From a bacterium (GTDB lineage: Bacteria; Krumholzibacteriota; Krumholzibacteria; LZORAL124-64-63): 5,995 nt of DNA. The stretch covers positions 1 to 5,995 of the forward strand of contig JAUUZX010000115.1 in the NCBI GenBank assembly GCA_030592025.1, written 5' to 3'. Shown here piece by piece: positions 1 through 5,672 of this stretch. Below the pieces are notes generated by a model, which saw only the letters and a program-made list of their open reading frames with translations, was not told where the DNA came from and did not search any database. The position numbers were made by a program, and so were the translations under genes. Position 1 is the stretch's first letter. Every line of letters starts with the position of its first letter.

Positions 1-59
1 GACGATCTGCACGCTTGTTGATCTCTTTTGGTGGCTTCGTAAATGAAAACGAATCCCTA
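1..59. other. Left-edge sequence with no supported gene
   Basis: This stretch is visibly more AT-rich than the rest of the window. A plus-strand reading frame enters from the left edge and stops at the TGA at 43-45, but the 14 codons that are visible match nothing I know. A short inverted repeat (TTCGT at 36-40, ACGAA at 49-53) has an 8-nt A-rich loop. It may be the tail of a gene outside the window or simply intergenic DNA. Confidence 0.3.
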
Positions 60-96
60 GACCCCCGGCGCCAGGTTTCACACCAGGCCGGGGGTC
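60..96 (-). terminator. GC-rich hairpin downstream of crcB, possible weak terminator
   Basis: Positions 60-69 pair perfectly with 87-96, a 10-bp stem of the GACCCCCGG type around a 17-nt loop. It lies 28 nt beyond the crcB stop codon, where the tlpA-like/crcB transcript should end. On the minus strand the hairpin is followed by TAGGGATTCGTTTTC, so the short T-run is several bases away from the stem. That makes it a poor match to a classical intrinsic terminator. It could also be an RNA-stabilising 3' hairpin. Confidence 0.4.
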
Positions 97-123
97 GTGT
101 CATGTCCGGCAGACGCTGAAGCC

Positions 124-507
124 TCAGGCCCCCACCCAGCGCCGTGCCAGGAGCCATCCCCCCCACACCGCCACCAGCCCCAGGATGACATTGGCCGTCA
201 CGTTCAGCAGCGCGAGCTGGTAGGCCCCGTCGGCGGCGTAGCGGAAGGTCTCGTAGCCGAAGGTGGAGAACGTCGTGAAGGCGCCAAGGAAGCCCACGGC
301 CACCAGCAGACGGCCCGGATGGCCCACGGTGCCCGTGTGGCGGTCGACCTCCAGCAGCGCCCCGAGCAGCAGGCAGCCAACGACGTTCACGAGCAAGGTC
401 CCGAAGGCGAAGCGCTCGCCGAGGGCCCGCGCGGCGGCGAGCCCCACGGCGTAGCGACTGACGGCTCCCAGACCACCCGCCAGACCGACGAGCACCAGGT
501 CACGCAT
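124..507 (-). CDS. crcB: CrcB/FluC-type fluoride ion channel
   Basis: This is a small inner-membrane protein of 127 residues that exports fluoride; in this family two copies assemble in opposite orientations (dual topology) to make two pores. Four hydrophobic segments are visible at about residues 3-25, 34-53, 66-90 and 97-122. Family signatures are present: G-x-x-GA-x-x-RY near residues 11-19, the TM2 polar Asn in G-T-L-L-V-N (N41), and the TM3 block GFLGAFTTFSTF (72-83) with both pore phenylalanines (F80, F83) and the Gly/Thr segment that binds the central sodium ion. I chose the ATG at 505-507 because AAGGGG lies 6 nt upstream and the MRDL start matches family length. An ATG two codons earlier (511-513) is possible. 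The same frame is open up to 621, but that part would overlap the upstream gene. The gene starts 25 nt after the tlpA-like stop, which suggests co-transcription. A single crcB copy implies a homodimer. No fluoride riboswitch is visible upstream. Confidence 0.95.
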   Translation of the reverse strand: MRDLVLVGLAGGLGAVSRYAVGLAAARALGERFAFGTLLVNVVGCLLLGALLEVDRHTGTVGHPGRLLVAVGFLGAFTTFSTFGYETFRYAADGAYQLALLNVTANVILGLVAVWGGWLLARRWVGA

Positions 508-532
508 GAACATCCCCTTCGTCCGGCTCCAC

Positions 533-1084
533 TCAGGCGCCGACCACCTTCTTGATCTCTTCTTCGTAGGTCGCCTTGGGGTGGGCACCCACCCACATCT
601 TGCGCACGATGCCGTCACCATCGATGAGGAAGGTCGTCGGGATGCTCTGGACCCCGCCGAAATCCCGGGCGGTCGCGTACTTCTCGTCGATGAGGACCAT
701 GGGGAAGGTCAGTTTGTGGTCATTGGCGTACTTGGCCACGGCTTCGCGACCCTCGCGACCGATGGCCACGCCGACGACCTCCAGCTGGTCCTTGTACTCG
801 ACGCTCAGGGCCTCCAAATGGGGTAGCGCTTCGCGGCAGGGCGGGCACCAGGTGTCCCAGAAGTCGATGATCACGGCCTTGCCCCGCAGGTCGGACAGGC
901 GCAACTCGCCCCCGCCAATGCGGGACAGGTTGAAGTCGGGCGCCTGATCGCCGGGCTTGGAGCCCACCGTCACGGCAGCCTGCTCGTTCACGGGCGGGGT
1001 CTCGGTGGCCTGCTGGTCGTCGCCACCACAGCCGGTGGTTGCCGCCAGGGTCAGGATCATCAACGTGAGGATCGTGCGGGTCAT
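533..1084 (-). CDS. TlpA/ResA-like thioredoxin-fold lipoprotein
   Basis: This 183-residue protein is predicted to be an envelope-anchored thiol-disulfide oxidoreductase, probably a reductant for periplasmic disulfides or cytochrome c maturation. An N-terminal hydrophobic stretch (residues 4-17) ends at G18-C19, a plausible lipidation site although the -3 residue is Thr instead of Leu. A Gly at +2 gives no inner-membrane retention signal, so outer-membrane sorting is likely. A polar linker (20-45) precedes an AhpC/TSA-Redoxin-type thioredoxin domain: P-G-D-Q-A-P-D-F (44-51), DLRGK (65-69), active site W79-C80-P-P-C83, and the cis-proline loop S-I-P149-T-T-F-L-I-D. WCPPC and the GVAIG-x-E region are typical of TlpA/ResA proteins. 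The ATG at 1082-1084 is preferred because GGGAG lies 9 nt upstream; an ATG three codons earlier abuts that same Shine-Dalgarno sequence. It is first in a probable operon with crcB and is transcribed divergently from the dsbD-like gene, its likely electron donor. The exact substrate cannot be read from sequence. Confidence 0.9.
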   Translation of the reverse strand: MTRTILTLMILTLAATTGCGGDDQQATETPPVNEQAAVTVGSKPGDQAPDFNLSRIGGGELRLSDLRGKAVIIDFWDTWCPPCREALPHLEALSVEYKDQLEVVGVAIGREGREAVAKYANDHKLTFPMVLIDEKYATARDFGGVQSIPTTFLIDGDGIVRKMWVGAHPKATYEEEIKKVVGA

Positions 1085-1111
1085 GTCTACCATCTCCCAT
1101 GGGATGGGTGA

Positions 1112-1145
1112 CGGCGCCGGACCTCAAAGCAGACCCCGGCGCCGG
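1112..1145. repeat. Pair of CGGCGCCGG palindromic repeats
   Basis: CGGCGCCGG occurs at 1112-1120 and again at 1137-1145. The second copy is part of a perfect 10-nt palindrome, CCGGCGCCGG (1136-1145). The two copies start 25 nt apart, about 2.4 helical turns, in the 5' region of the tlpA-like gene. Repeated palindromes upstream of a gene can be binding sites for a dimeric regulator. In GC-rich DNA such words also occur by chance, and a shorter relative is present in the hairpin at the left edge. Confidence 0.3.
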
Positions 1146-1172
1146 GATATTTGCGTCCTCCCTAATCTGGTA

Positions 1173-1188
1173 AAAACTGCGGAGTTTT
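1173..1188. repeat. AT-rich inverted repeat AAAACT-GCGG-AGTTTT
   Basis: AAAACT (1173-1178) and AGTTTT (1183-1188) are perfect inverted copies around a 4-nt GCGG centre. This lies in the AT-richest part of the divergent spacer, inside the spacer of the weak minus-strand promoter candidate, so protein binding there could influence transcription. The symmetry is clear; the role is inferred. Confidence 0.35.
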
Positions 1189-1194
1189 GCAACT

Positions 1195-1218
1195 GTCGGT
1201 CCCCGATGGGGAACCGAC
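1195..1218. promoter_or_regulatory. Dyad/hairpin GTCGGTCCCC-GAT-GGGG(A)ACCGAC upstream of dsbD
   Basis: GTCGGT (1195-1200) pairs with ACCGAC (1213-1218) and CCCC (1201-1204) with GGGG (1208-1211), leaving one bulged A (1212) and a GAT loop. The result is a 10-bp stem. No T-run follows on either strand, so it is not an intrinsic terminator. It sits 101-124 nt before the dsbD start, directly upstream of the weak plus-strand promoter candidate, so it may be an operator. If transcription starts further upstream, it would instead be a structured 5' leader. Confidence 0.4.
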
Positions 1219-1318
1219 TCTTGTGCAAACGTGTATTCGTCGTAAGTTACCCCAACGTCCCCGTGGCGATGACCCGGCGGACCACGTCTCCCCCAACCCC
1301 AGTGAGGTCCCGGACACG

Positions 1319-3097
1319 ATGATGAAGATTGGTGCGAATACGCCTGCGCTGCTGCTGCTGCCGACGCTGCTGCTCCTTCTCGCCGCAAGCAACGCCGGCG
1401 CCGCCACCCTCGAAGCGGTGGGGACGCCTTCGGCGGAGATCGGCCGCGACCTGGTGATCGAGTTCATCGTGACGGCCGACGGCGCCATCGCCGCCGGCGA
1501 CCTGCGCCTGACCGTTGCGGGCGGGACCGACGCCATCGGTGACGCCTACCCCCTGCGGGTGCTCGACGCTTCTGCCGCGGCTCAGGGACGCCTGCGCGTC
1601 GAATGGGCGGCTCCCGTAACCGGCGACGTCCAGCCCGGGGATCGCAGCCTGACCTTCACCGCCCACCTGCCCGGTAGCGCGACCGCTGCCTGGAGCGGTG
1701 TGGTGCCCGTGGATTTCGGCGGCGAATGGTCTGCCGACCGCATCACGGTCTTCATCGAGCAAAAGGGGTTGCTCCCGTTCCTGGTGCTGGTGTTCGGCTT
1801 CGGCCTGCTCATGAGCCTTTCCCCCTGCATCTACCCCATGATCCCCATTACCCTGGCGGTGATCGGCGCCCAGAGCCAGGAGAAGGGGGTGGCGCGCGGG
1901 CTCGCCATGTCCGTGACCTACGTCCTGGGCATGGCCCTCGTGTACGCGATCCTCGGCGCTCTGAGCGCGACGGTCTTCAGCGGCATCACGGCCTACCTCC
2001 AGAGCCCCGTCGTCGTGGGGCCCATTGCCCTGCTGCTGGTGGCCCTGTCATTCAGCATGTTCGGCGCCTTCGAGCTCGAGGCACCAAAGTTCCTGCGGGA
2101 CCGCCTGCAAGGTTCCGGCGGCAGCAACCGTGGCGGCGTGGTTGGCGTCTTCGCCATGGGCATGGTGGCCGGACTCGTGGCCAGCCCCTGCGTCGGGCCT
2201 TTCCTGGCCGCGCTGCTGGTCTGGGTCGGCACCACCGGCAACTGGGTCCTGGGCTTCTTCTCCCTCCTCACCTTCGGCATCGGCATGGGCATCCTGCTCA
2301 TCGGCGTCGGCACCTTCCCCGCACTGCTGGGCAACATGCCCCGCAGCGGCGGCTGGATGGACACCGTCAAGAAGGCCATGGGCCTCCTCCTGCTGGCCAT
2401 GGCCTTCTGGTTCGTGCGGCCGGGCATCTTCCTGCCGGCAGCTATTTTCTACCCCTTGGTGGGCGCAACCACGGTGGTCGTGGCTGTCTTCATCGGTGCT
2501 TTCGACCCGGTGGCACCGGGCGCCCACTGGTGGGAGCGCACGCGCAAGGGAATCGGGCTCATCGTCCTGGTCACCGGGTTGTACCTGATCGTGGGCTCGT
2601 TCCTGCGGGACGATTCCTTCCTGCCGGCCATCACACCCCCCGCCCCCACGGTGGTAAGGGCGCCGGTGACCGCTGTTTCCACGACCCCGGCGGCGGAAGT
2701 GCCGGCGACGGTCCTGCCGGCCAAGGTTCCCTGGACCAAGATCCACACGGGGGAGAACGTGCAGACGTTCCTCGACGAGCAGCGGGCGGCTGCCGTTGCC
2801 GCCGGCAAGCCCGTCATGATCGACTTCTGGGCCGAGTGGTGCGTGTACTGCCGAAAGCTGGACAAGGCGGTTTGGAACGTCCCGGACATCGTCGCCGAGA
2901 GCCAGCGTTTCGTCGTCCTGAAGATCGACGCGACCGCCCCGGACGACGACGAGATGGCGGCCATCAAGGAGGAGATGCGCGTGCCCGGCCTGCCCCGGAT
3001 CGTGTTCATCGACAGCCGTGGCGAGATCCTCCATGGGCGGACCTCGGCCTTCAAGCCGGCGGGCGAGATGCTCGAACTGATGCAGAGCATCCGCTAG
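1319..3097 (+). CDS. dsbD: DsbD-family thiol:disulfide interchange protein with cysteine-free N-terminal domain
   Basis: This inner-membrane protein of 592 residues (E. coli DsbD has 565 with its signal peptide) passes electrons from cytoplasmic thioredoxin to the periplasm. A signal peptide (1 to about 28, Leu-rich core, cleavage near A-G-A) is followed by a beta-rich soluble domain (about 30-148). Next comes an eight-helix CcdA/DsbD-beta membrane core (about 150-430) with the two transport cysteines in matching motifs, S-P-C170-I-Y-P and S-P-C291-V-G-P. A Pro/Ala/Thr-rich linker (about 433-470) leads to a C-terminal thioredoxin domain (about 475-592) with W507-C508-V-Y-C511 and the cis-Pro loop G-L-P559. 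The oddity is that the N-terminal domain has no cysteine at all, while classical DsbD uses a cysteine pair there as the final relay. I start at the ATG at 1319 (an ATG at 1322 is adjacent) because it opens a proper signal peptide and has GTGAGG upstream. The frame is open from 1187 but that extension looks non-coding. The gene is divergent from the TlpA-like lipoprotein gene. Confidence 0.95.
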   Translation: MMKIGANTPALLLLPTLLLLLAASNAGAATLEAVGTPSAEIGRDLVIEFIVTADGAIAAGDLRLTVAGGTDAIGDAYPLRVLDASAAAQGRLRVEWAAPVTGDVQPGDRSLTFTAHLPGSATAAWSGVVPVDFGGEWSADRITVFIEQKGLLPFLVLVFGFGLLMSLSPCIYPMIPITLAVIGAQSQEKGVARGLAMSVTYVLGMALVYAILGALSATVFSGITAYLQSPVVVGPIALLLVALSFSMFGAFELEAPKFLRDRLQGSGGSNRGGVVGVFAMGMVAGLVASPCVGPFLAALLVWVGTTGNWVLGFFSLLTFGIGMGILLIGVGTFPALLGNMPRSGGWMDTVKKAMGLLLLAMAFWFVRPGIFLPAAIFYPLVGATTVVVAVFIGAFDPVAPGAHWWERTRKGIGLIVLVTGLYLIVGSFLRDDSFLPAITPPAPTVVRAPVTAVSTTPAAEVPATVLPAKVPWTKIHTGENVQTFLDEQRAAAVAAGKPVMIDFWAEWCVYCRKLDKAVWNVPDIVAESQRFVVLKIDATAPDDDEMAAIKEEMRVPGLPRIVFIDSRGEILHGRTSAFKPAGEMLELMQSIR

Positions 3098-3111
3098 TCG
3101 ACCGACGAACG

Positions 3112-3148
3112 AAAGCCCGGCGCGACACGTTGGTCGCGCCGGGCTTTT
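3112..3148 (+). terminator. Intrinsic terminator of dsbD, possibly bidirectional
   Basis: A perfect 15-bp stem (3112-3126 with 3133-3147) closes on a 6-nt ACGTTG loop. On the plus strand the stem runs into TTTT (3145-3148), 14 nt after the dsbD stop codon. On the minus strand the A-rich left arm gives CTTTCGTT after the stem, a weaker T-run. The hairpin also lies 17 nt past the stop of the convergent FG-GAP gene, so it probably serves both genes. Confidence 0.85.
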
Positions 3149-3164
3149 CCGTACCCGTGGGTCG

Positions 3165-3965
3165 TTACTGGAACCGGACCTCCGAGCGGTAGTCCACATC
3201 GAAGACCTTCAGCACGCCGCCCGCCTCGTTCTCCGTGAGGATCTCCGGCATGCCATCCCCATCGATGTCCAGCAACTCGATCCGGCTGAAGAACTGCTCG
3301 TCCTCCCACTCGATGTCGCCGGTCACCGAATCGACCACTTGGCCCGAGTTGAGCACGATCTCGTTGAGCCCGTCCCCGTCGACGTCACCGCAGCGGATCG
3401 CCGTGGCCTGGTACTGGTTGATGCTCGTGTACTCCTTGTTGAAGGTCGTGCCGTCCACGTAGACCAGCTTGTCATCGACCAGAAGCACGATCTCCAGTTG
3501 CTCATCCGCGTCCAGGTTGGCGGTGGTGAAGCAGGTGATGGAGCGGTACTCCCCCGCCAGGGATTCCCAGCGCGGGCCGTAGCCGTCCAGATCCCAGACG
3601 TAGACCTTGCCGCTGTTGGTGCGGCAAAGCAGGGAATCATCAAAGCCGTCGCTGTCCAGGTCGGCCACCAGCAACTCCTCGGGCGCACCGCTCAGGCGCG
3701 AACTCTTCCACACCCGCTGCACCGTCTGGGCGTTTGCACGGAAGATCTGCACCGTGCCGAAACGTTCACCCACGGCCAGGAACATGCCCTCCTCCCCCGA
3801 CAGGGGCTCGAACTTGGCCAGGTGGTCGAGGCGGTCCGCCGCCCAGGACAGCGCCTGGTACTGGCCGTAGGAAAGCTCCGACTGGGCGGACGCCCCGGGC
3901 ACGATCGCCCCGAGGACCCCGGTGAGCAGGAATGTGGTCAGCAGCGTCCGTCGCAAGCAGGTCAT
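3165..3965 (-). CDS. Secreted FG-GAP/VCBS-type repeat protein (calcium-binding beta-propeller-like)
   Basis: This is a 266-residue exported protein. A Sec signal peptide occupies residues 1-27, with R5-R6, a hydrophobic core and cleavage at A-S-A27. The mature part carries four regularly spaced acidic loops of the FG-GAP/VCBS type: D102-LDSDGFDD, N150-LDADEQLE, D194-VDGDGLNE and D233-IDGDGMPE, 48, 44 and 39 residues apart, each followed by a hydrophobic strand (such as EIVL or EILT). In this family D-x-D-x-D-G loops bind calcium and each repeat forms one propeller blade. The second loop is degenerate (Asn first, Glu in place of Gly). An earlier repeat-like segment with FLAVGERFGTV (62-72) lacks the acidic loop and may be another blade. 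No catalytic domain, anchor or sorting tail is seen, so the role is unknown; adhesion, ligand binding or structural roles are all possible. GAGG lies 6 nt before the ATG at 3963-3965. It converges on dsbD and has its own promoter. Confidence 0.85.
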   Translation of the reverse strand: MTCLRRTLLTTFLLTGVLGAIVPGASAQSELSYGQYQALSWAADRLDHLAKFEPLSGEEGMFLAVGERFGTVQIFRANAQTVQRVWKSSRLSGAPEELLVADLDSDGFDDSLLCRTNSGKVYVWDLDGYGPRWESLAGEYRSITCFTTANLDADEQLEIVLLVDDKLVYVDGTTFNKEYTSINQYQATAIRCGDVDGDGLNEIVLNSGQVVDSVTGDIEWEDEQFFSRIELLDIDGDGMPEILTENEAGGVLKVFDVDYRSEVRFQ

Positions 3966-4041
3966 GGTGCACCTCGCAGGGAGATGACGTCCGGGCGGGA
4001 CGCACCGTACAGACGCCGGGTAAGGGAGGGGTGACGGGATC

Positions 4042-4070
4042 AGTATAGGTCATCGGAGGGCGGCGGTCAC
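4042..4070 (-). promoter_or_regulatory. Sigma70-like promoter for the FG-GAP repeat gene
   Basis: On the minus strand GTGACC (4065-4070, four of six matches to TTGACA) and TATACT (4042-4047, five of six matches to TATAAT) are separated by exactly 17 nt. Transcription would start near 4034, giving a 5' leader of about 70 nt before the ATG at 3965. This is the best promoter match in the window and suggests that the FG-GAP gene is transcribed separately from the beta-barrel gene upstream of it. Confidence 0.55.
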
Positions 4071-4111
4071 CACCGGGATTCCTGACGCCCTACTGCCAGG
4101 ACCAAGCCGGG

Positions 4112-4774
4112 CTATTCGGGGAAGGGAATGCCGGCCCCCACCTGGAGCGACCATACGCGGTAGTTGAGGTCACGATGCAGGTGGTACCGGAACTGGGCCT
4201 TCGCCAGGAAGAACCAGCGATGGTCGTGCCACCACTCCTGCCCCAGCTCAGCCACGGCGCAGAAGTACTTGTCGGTGACGACACCGTCGGTGTTGGGCAC
4301 AGTGAAGCGCGCGGCGCCCAGACCCAGGCCCAGGAAGGGGACGACCTCCGTGGAGCCCTGGCCCCGGTCACCGAAGTAGCGGCGGATGATGCCGTCGATG
4401 GCCAACACCTCGTCGTTCTCGCCCAGGCTCTGGTGATCGACCTGGATGACCGCACCGGCGTTCCAGTCGTAGAGGAAATCGAGGAAGTTCACCGCCGAAC
4501 CCGGCCGGAAGATGATCGCACCCCCATAGCCTACCTCACCCTGGCTCCAGCCGGAGTTAAGTCCGCCCCCTGCAGACAGAAAGCCCGACAGGATGATGGG
4601 TTCCTCGAAGGGACGATGGAGATGACTGCGGGGCAACTCGAGCCGATGGTTCGGCGGAGTGGATCGCTCCTGGGCCATCGACGACGGGGCGGTGACAAGC
4701 ACGAGCACAGCCACGGCGACGGCCGGGCCCCACCTGATAACCCCACGGAACTGGCTTTGATTACGGTGTGGCAA
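4112..4774 (-). CDS. Predicted outer-membrane beta-barrel protein, TTG start
   Basis: This 220-residue protein has a Sec signal peptide: basic residues R10 and R14, a Val/Ala/Leu core at 17-28 and cleavage after S-M-A34. The mature part of about 186 residues shows alternating polar/hydrophobic strands with many glycines and aromatics (such as GFLSAGGGLNSGW, VGYGGAIIF, VVPFLGLGLGAARF, QEWWHDHRWFF, WSLQVGAGIPF), the pattern of a small, perhaps eight-stranded barrel. It ends in PFPE without the usual terminal aromatic residue. I cannot assign it to a named family; PagL-like deacylases have a similar size but I see no clear catalytic signature. The chosen start is TTG at 4772-4774, preceded by a perfect AGGAGG (4779-4784). 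No in-frame ATG exists before the signal peptide, and an upstream in-frame GTG at 4816 would put that ribosome site inside the gene. It is on the same strand as the FG-GAP gene but 146 nt apart, and divergent from yigZ. Confidence 0.75.
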   Translation of the reverse strand: MPHRNQSQFRGVIRWGPAVAVAVLVLVTAPSSMAQERSTPPNHRLELPRSHLHRPFEEPIILSGFLSAGGGLNSGWSQGEVGYGGAIIFRPGSAVNFLDFLYDWNAGAVIQVDHQSLGENDEVLAIDGIIRRYFGDRGQGSTEVVPFLGLGLGAARFTVPNTDGVVTDKYFCAVAELGQEWWHDHRWFFLAKAQFRYHLHRDLNYRVWSLQVGAGIPFPE

Positions 4775-4778
4775 GGTA

Positions 4779-4784
4779 CCTCCT
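4779..4784 (-). promoter_or_regulatory. Shine-Dalgarno site that fixes a TTG start
   Basis: The minus strand reads AGGAGG-TACC-TTG. This is the only full-consensus ribosome binding site near the 5' end of the beta-barrel gene. Its 4-nt spacing to the in-frame TTG is slightly short, but that TTG gives a normal signal-peptide length. Confidence 0.6.
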
Positions 4785-4866
4785 GGCGGCCTCCAGACCG
4801 CGTTTGCCCGCTCCACTGCAATCCCGGTGCCAGAACGAGCAACGACCGTTGTCGCCGCGCAGGGAT

Positions 4867-4875
4867 TGGTATACG
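4867..4875 (+). promoter_or_regulatory. Candidate extended -10 promoter for yigZ
   Basis: TGG-TATACG (4867-4875) fits an extended -10 element (TGn before a TATAAT-like hexamer). The best -35 candidate, TTGTCG at 4849-4854, is only 15 nt upstream, which an extended -10 promoter can tolerate. The 5' leader would be about 75 nt. A 12-nt dyad, CAACG-AC-CGTTG (4840-4851), overlaps the -35 position and could be a regulator site. Confidence 0.4.
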
Positions 4876-4956
4876 CTCATTCCGTCACGCAGCCCGCCAT
4901 CCGGAACCTGACCGGCCGCACCAACCGGGTGGATTCCTGACACCCATGAGGACACC

Positions 4957-5592
4957 ATGTCCACCCCGCCCCCTCCGGACTCCTTCCTCACCCTCGCCGG
5001 TTGCGGCGAGGCCGAGACCCGCGTCCAACGATCCCGCTTCATTGCCCGGACCACACCTGCGGCCGAAGAGGAGGCCGTCCGCGCCCTGGTCGACGAGATG
5101 ACCCGGGACTACCACGACGCCCGCCACGTGTGCTGGGCCAGTCGTCTGGGTGCAGCCCCGACCCTGGAGGCACGGACCGACGCCGGGGAACCCGCCGGCA
5201 CCGCGGGCGCGCCGATCCTGACGGCCCTGCGCCAGACGGGTGTGGTCGACGCCGTCTGCGTCGTCGTGCGCTACTTCGGTGGGGTCAAGTTGGGCACCGG
5301 CGGGCTGGCCCGGGCCTACGGCGAGGCGGCCGGCCTCGCCCTCGCCGCGGCGTCCCTGCGCACGGTGCTGCAGGGGCGGCTCGTGGAGCTCGTGTTCCCC
5401 TACCCCCTGCAAAAGACGGTCCGCCACCTTCTGGAAAGCCACAACGGCCAGGTGCGGGGGGAGGACTACGCCGCGGAGGTCACGTGGCAGGTTTGGCTTC
5501 CCCACTCCCGGCGCGAGAGCTACCTGTCGGCGCTCGTCGAGGCCACCGCCGATTCCGTGATTGCGACGGACCGTGGCGACGGCACCGCCTGA
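4957..5592 (+). CDS. yigZ: YigZ/IMPACT (UPF0029) family protein
   Basis: This 211-residue cytoplasmic protein belongs to the YigZ family. E. coli YigZ and yeast Yih1/mammalian IMPACT share the N-terminal UPF0029 fold, and the eukaryotic members bind Gcn1 and restrain the Gcn2 kinase. The bacterial role is not settled; nucleic-acid or translation-related functions have been proposed from the ribosomal-protein-S5-like fold. Signatures are clear: R25-S-R-F-I-A, a D51-Y-H-D-A-R-H-V-C-W block, D75-A-G-E-P-A-G-T-A-G-A-P-I-L, and V102-V-V-R-Y-F-G-G-V-K-L-G-T-G-G-L-A-R-A-Y-G. A second, ferredoxin-like domain of about 70 residues follows (from about residue 142), giving normal family length (about 205). 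GAGG (4948-4951) lies 5 nt before the ATG. It stands alone on the plus strand, divergent from the beta-barrel gene, and its codon use agrees with the GC-rich host. Confidence 0.93.
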   Translation: MSTPPPPDSFLTLAGCGEAETRVQRSRFIARTTPAAEEEAVRALVDEMTRDYHDARHVCWASRLGAAPTLEARTDAGEPAGTAGAPILTALRQTGVVDAVCVVVRYFGGVKLGTGGLARAYGEAAGLALAAASLRTVLQGRLVELVFPYPLQKTVRHLLESHNGQVRGEDYAAEVTWQVWLPHSRRESYLSALVEATADSVIATDRGDGTA

Positions 5593-5672
5593 GCTACGTA
5601 CGATGACGGTTGTGCCTCCGAGATTGTGTCCTTCCTGCTCCCCTTTCCGGTGTGACCGGTGAGAGGAGTTCT
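5593..5672. other. Short intergenic region between yigZ and the right-edge gene
   Basis: No gene is supported here. A 5-bp hairpin CCGGT-GTG-ACCGG lies at 5647-5659, about 14 nt beyond the stop of the minus-strand right-edge gene, without a T-run on either strand. If the right-edge gene is a transposase, the end of the insertion element should fall in this stretch. I could not define a terminal inverted repeat because the other end is outside the window. Confidence 0.3.

Larger units (their letters stand above)
1085..1318. promoter_or_regulatory. Divergent intergenic region between tlpA-like and dsbD-like genes
   Basis: This 234-nt spacer must hold promoters for both directions. The AT-richest part is 1148-1190. 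On the minus strand TTGCAA followed 17 nt later by CAGATT is a poor but possible promoter for the tlpA-like/crcB pair. On the plus strand TTGTGC (1221-1226), a 16-nt spacer and TAAGTT (1243-1248) is a weak candidate for dsbD. A Shine-Dalgarno-like GTGAGG (1302-1307) precedes the dsbD start by 11 nt. The dyad elements listed separately fall between the candidate promoters and could be operators. None of the promoters matches the consensus well, so exact boxes are uncertain. Confidence 0.45.

Noticed and set aside
508..621. N-terminal extension of the crcB frame to 621
   Set aside because: It would overlap the end of the tlpA-like gene in another frame, and the added residues are Arg/Pro-rich; CrcB proteins normally begin right at the first membrane helix.
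1187..1318. N-terminal extension of the dsbD frame to an ATG at 1187
   Set aside because: The extra 44 residues are polar, would hide the signal peptide, cover the dyad elements of the promoter region, and have no ribosome binding site; the ATG at 1319 opens a normal signal peptide.
508..1318. Fluoride riboswitch in front of crcB or its operon
   Set aside because: I looked for the conserved crcB-motif pseudoknot pattern upstream of both genes on the minus strand and saw nothing convincing. The 25-nt gap before crcB is too short for one.
1726..3192. Plus-strand open frame of 488 codons inside dsbD in another frame, and a 383-codon minus-strand frame at 2048-3199
   Set aside because: Both overlap the well-supported dsbD reading frame, have Arg/Gly/His-rich shadow composition, and lack family motifs.
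4175..5101. Long plus-strand open frame of 308 codons across the beta-barrel gene and the start of yigZ
   Set aside because: It lies antisense to a protein with a clear signal peptide and barrel pattern, overlaps the yigZ start, and its product is low-complexity and Pro/Arg-rich without any recognisable domain. It is a typical shadow frame of GC-rich DNA.
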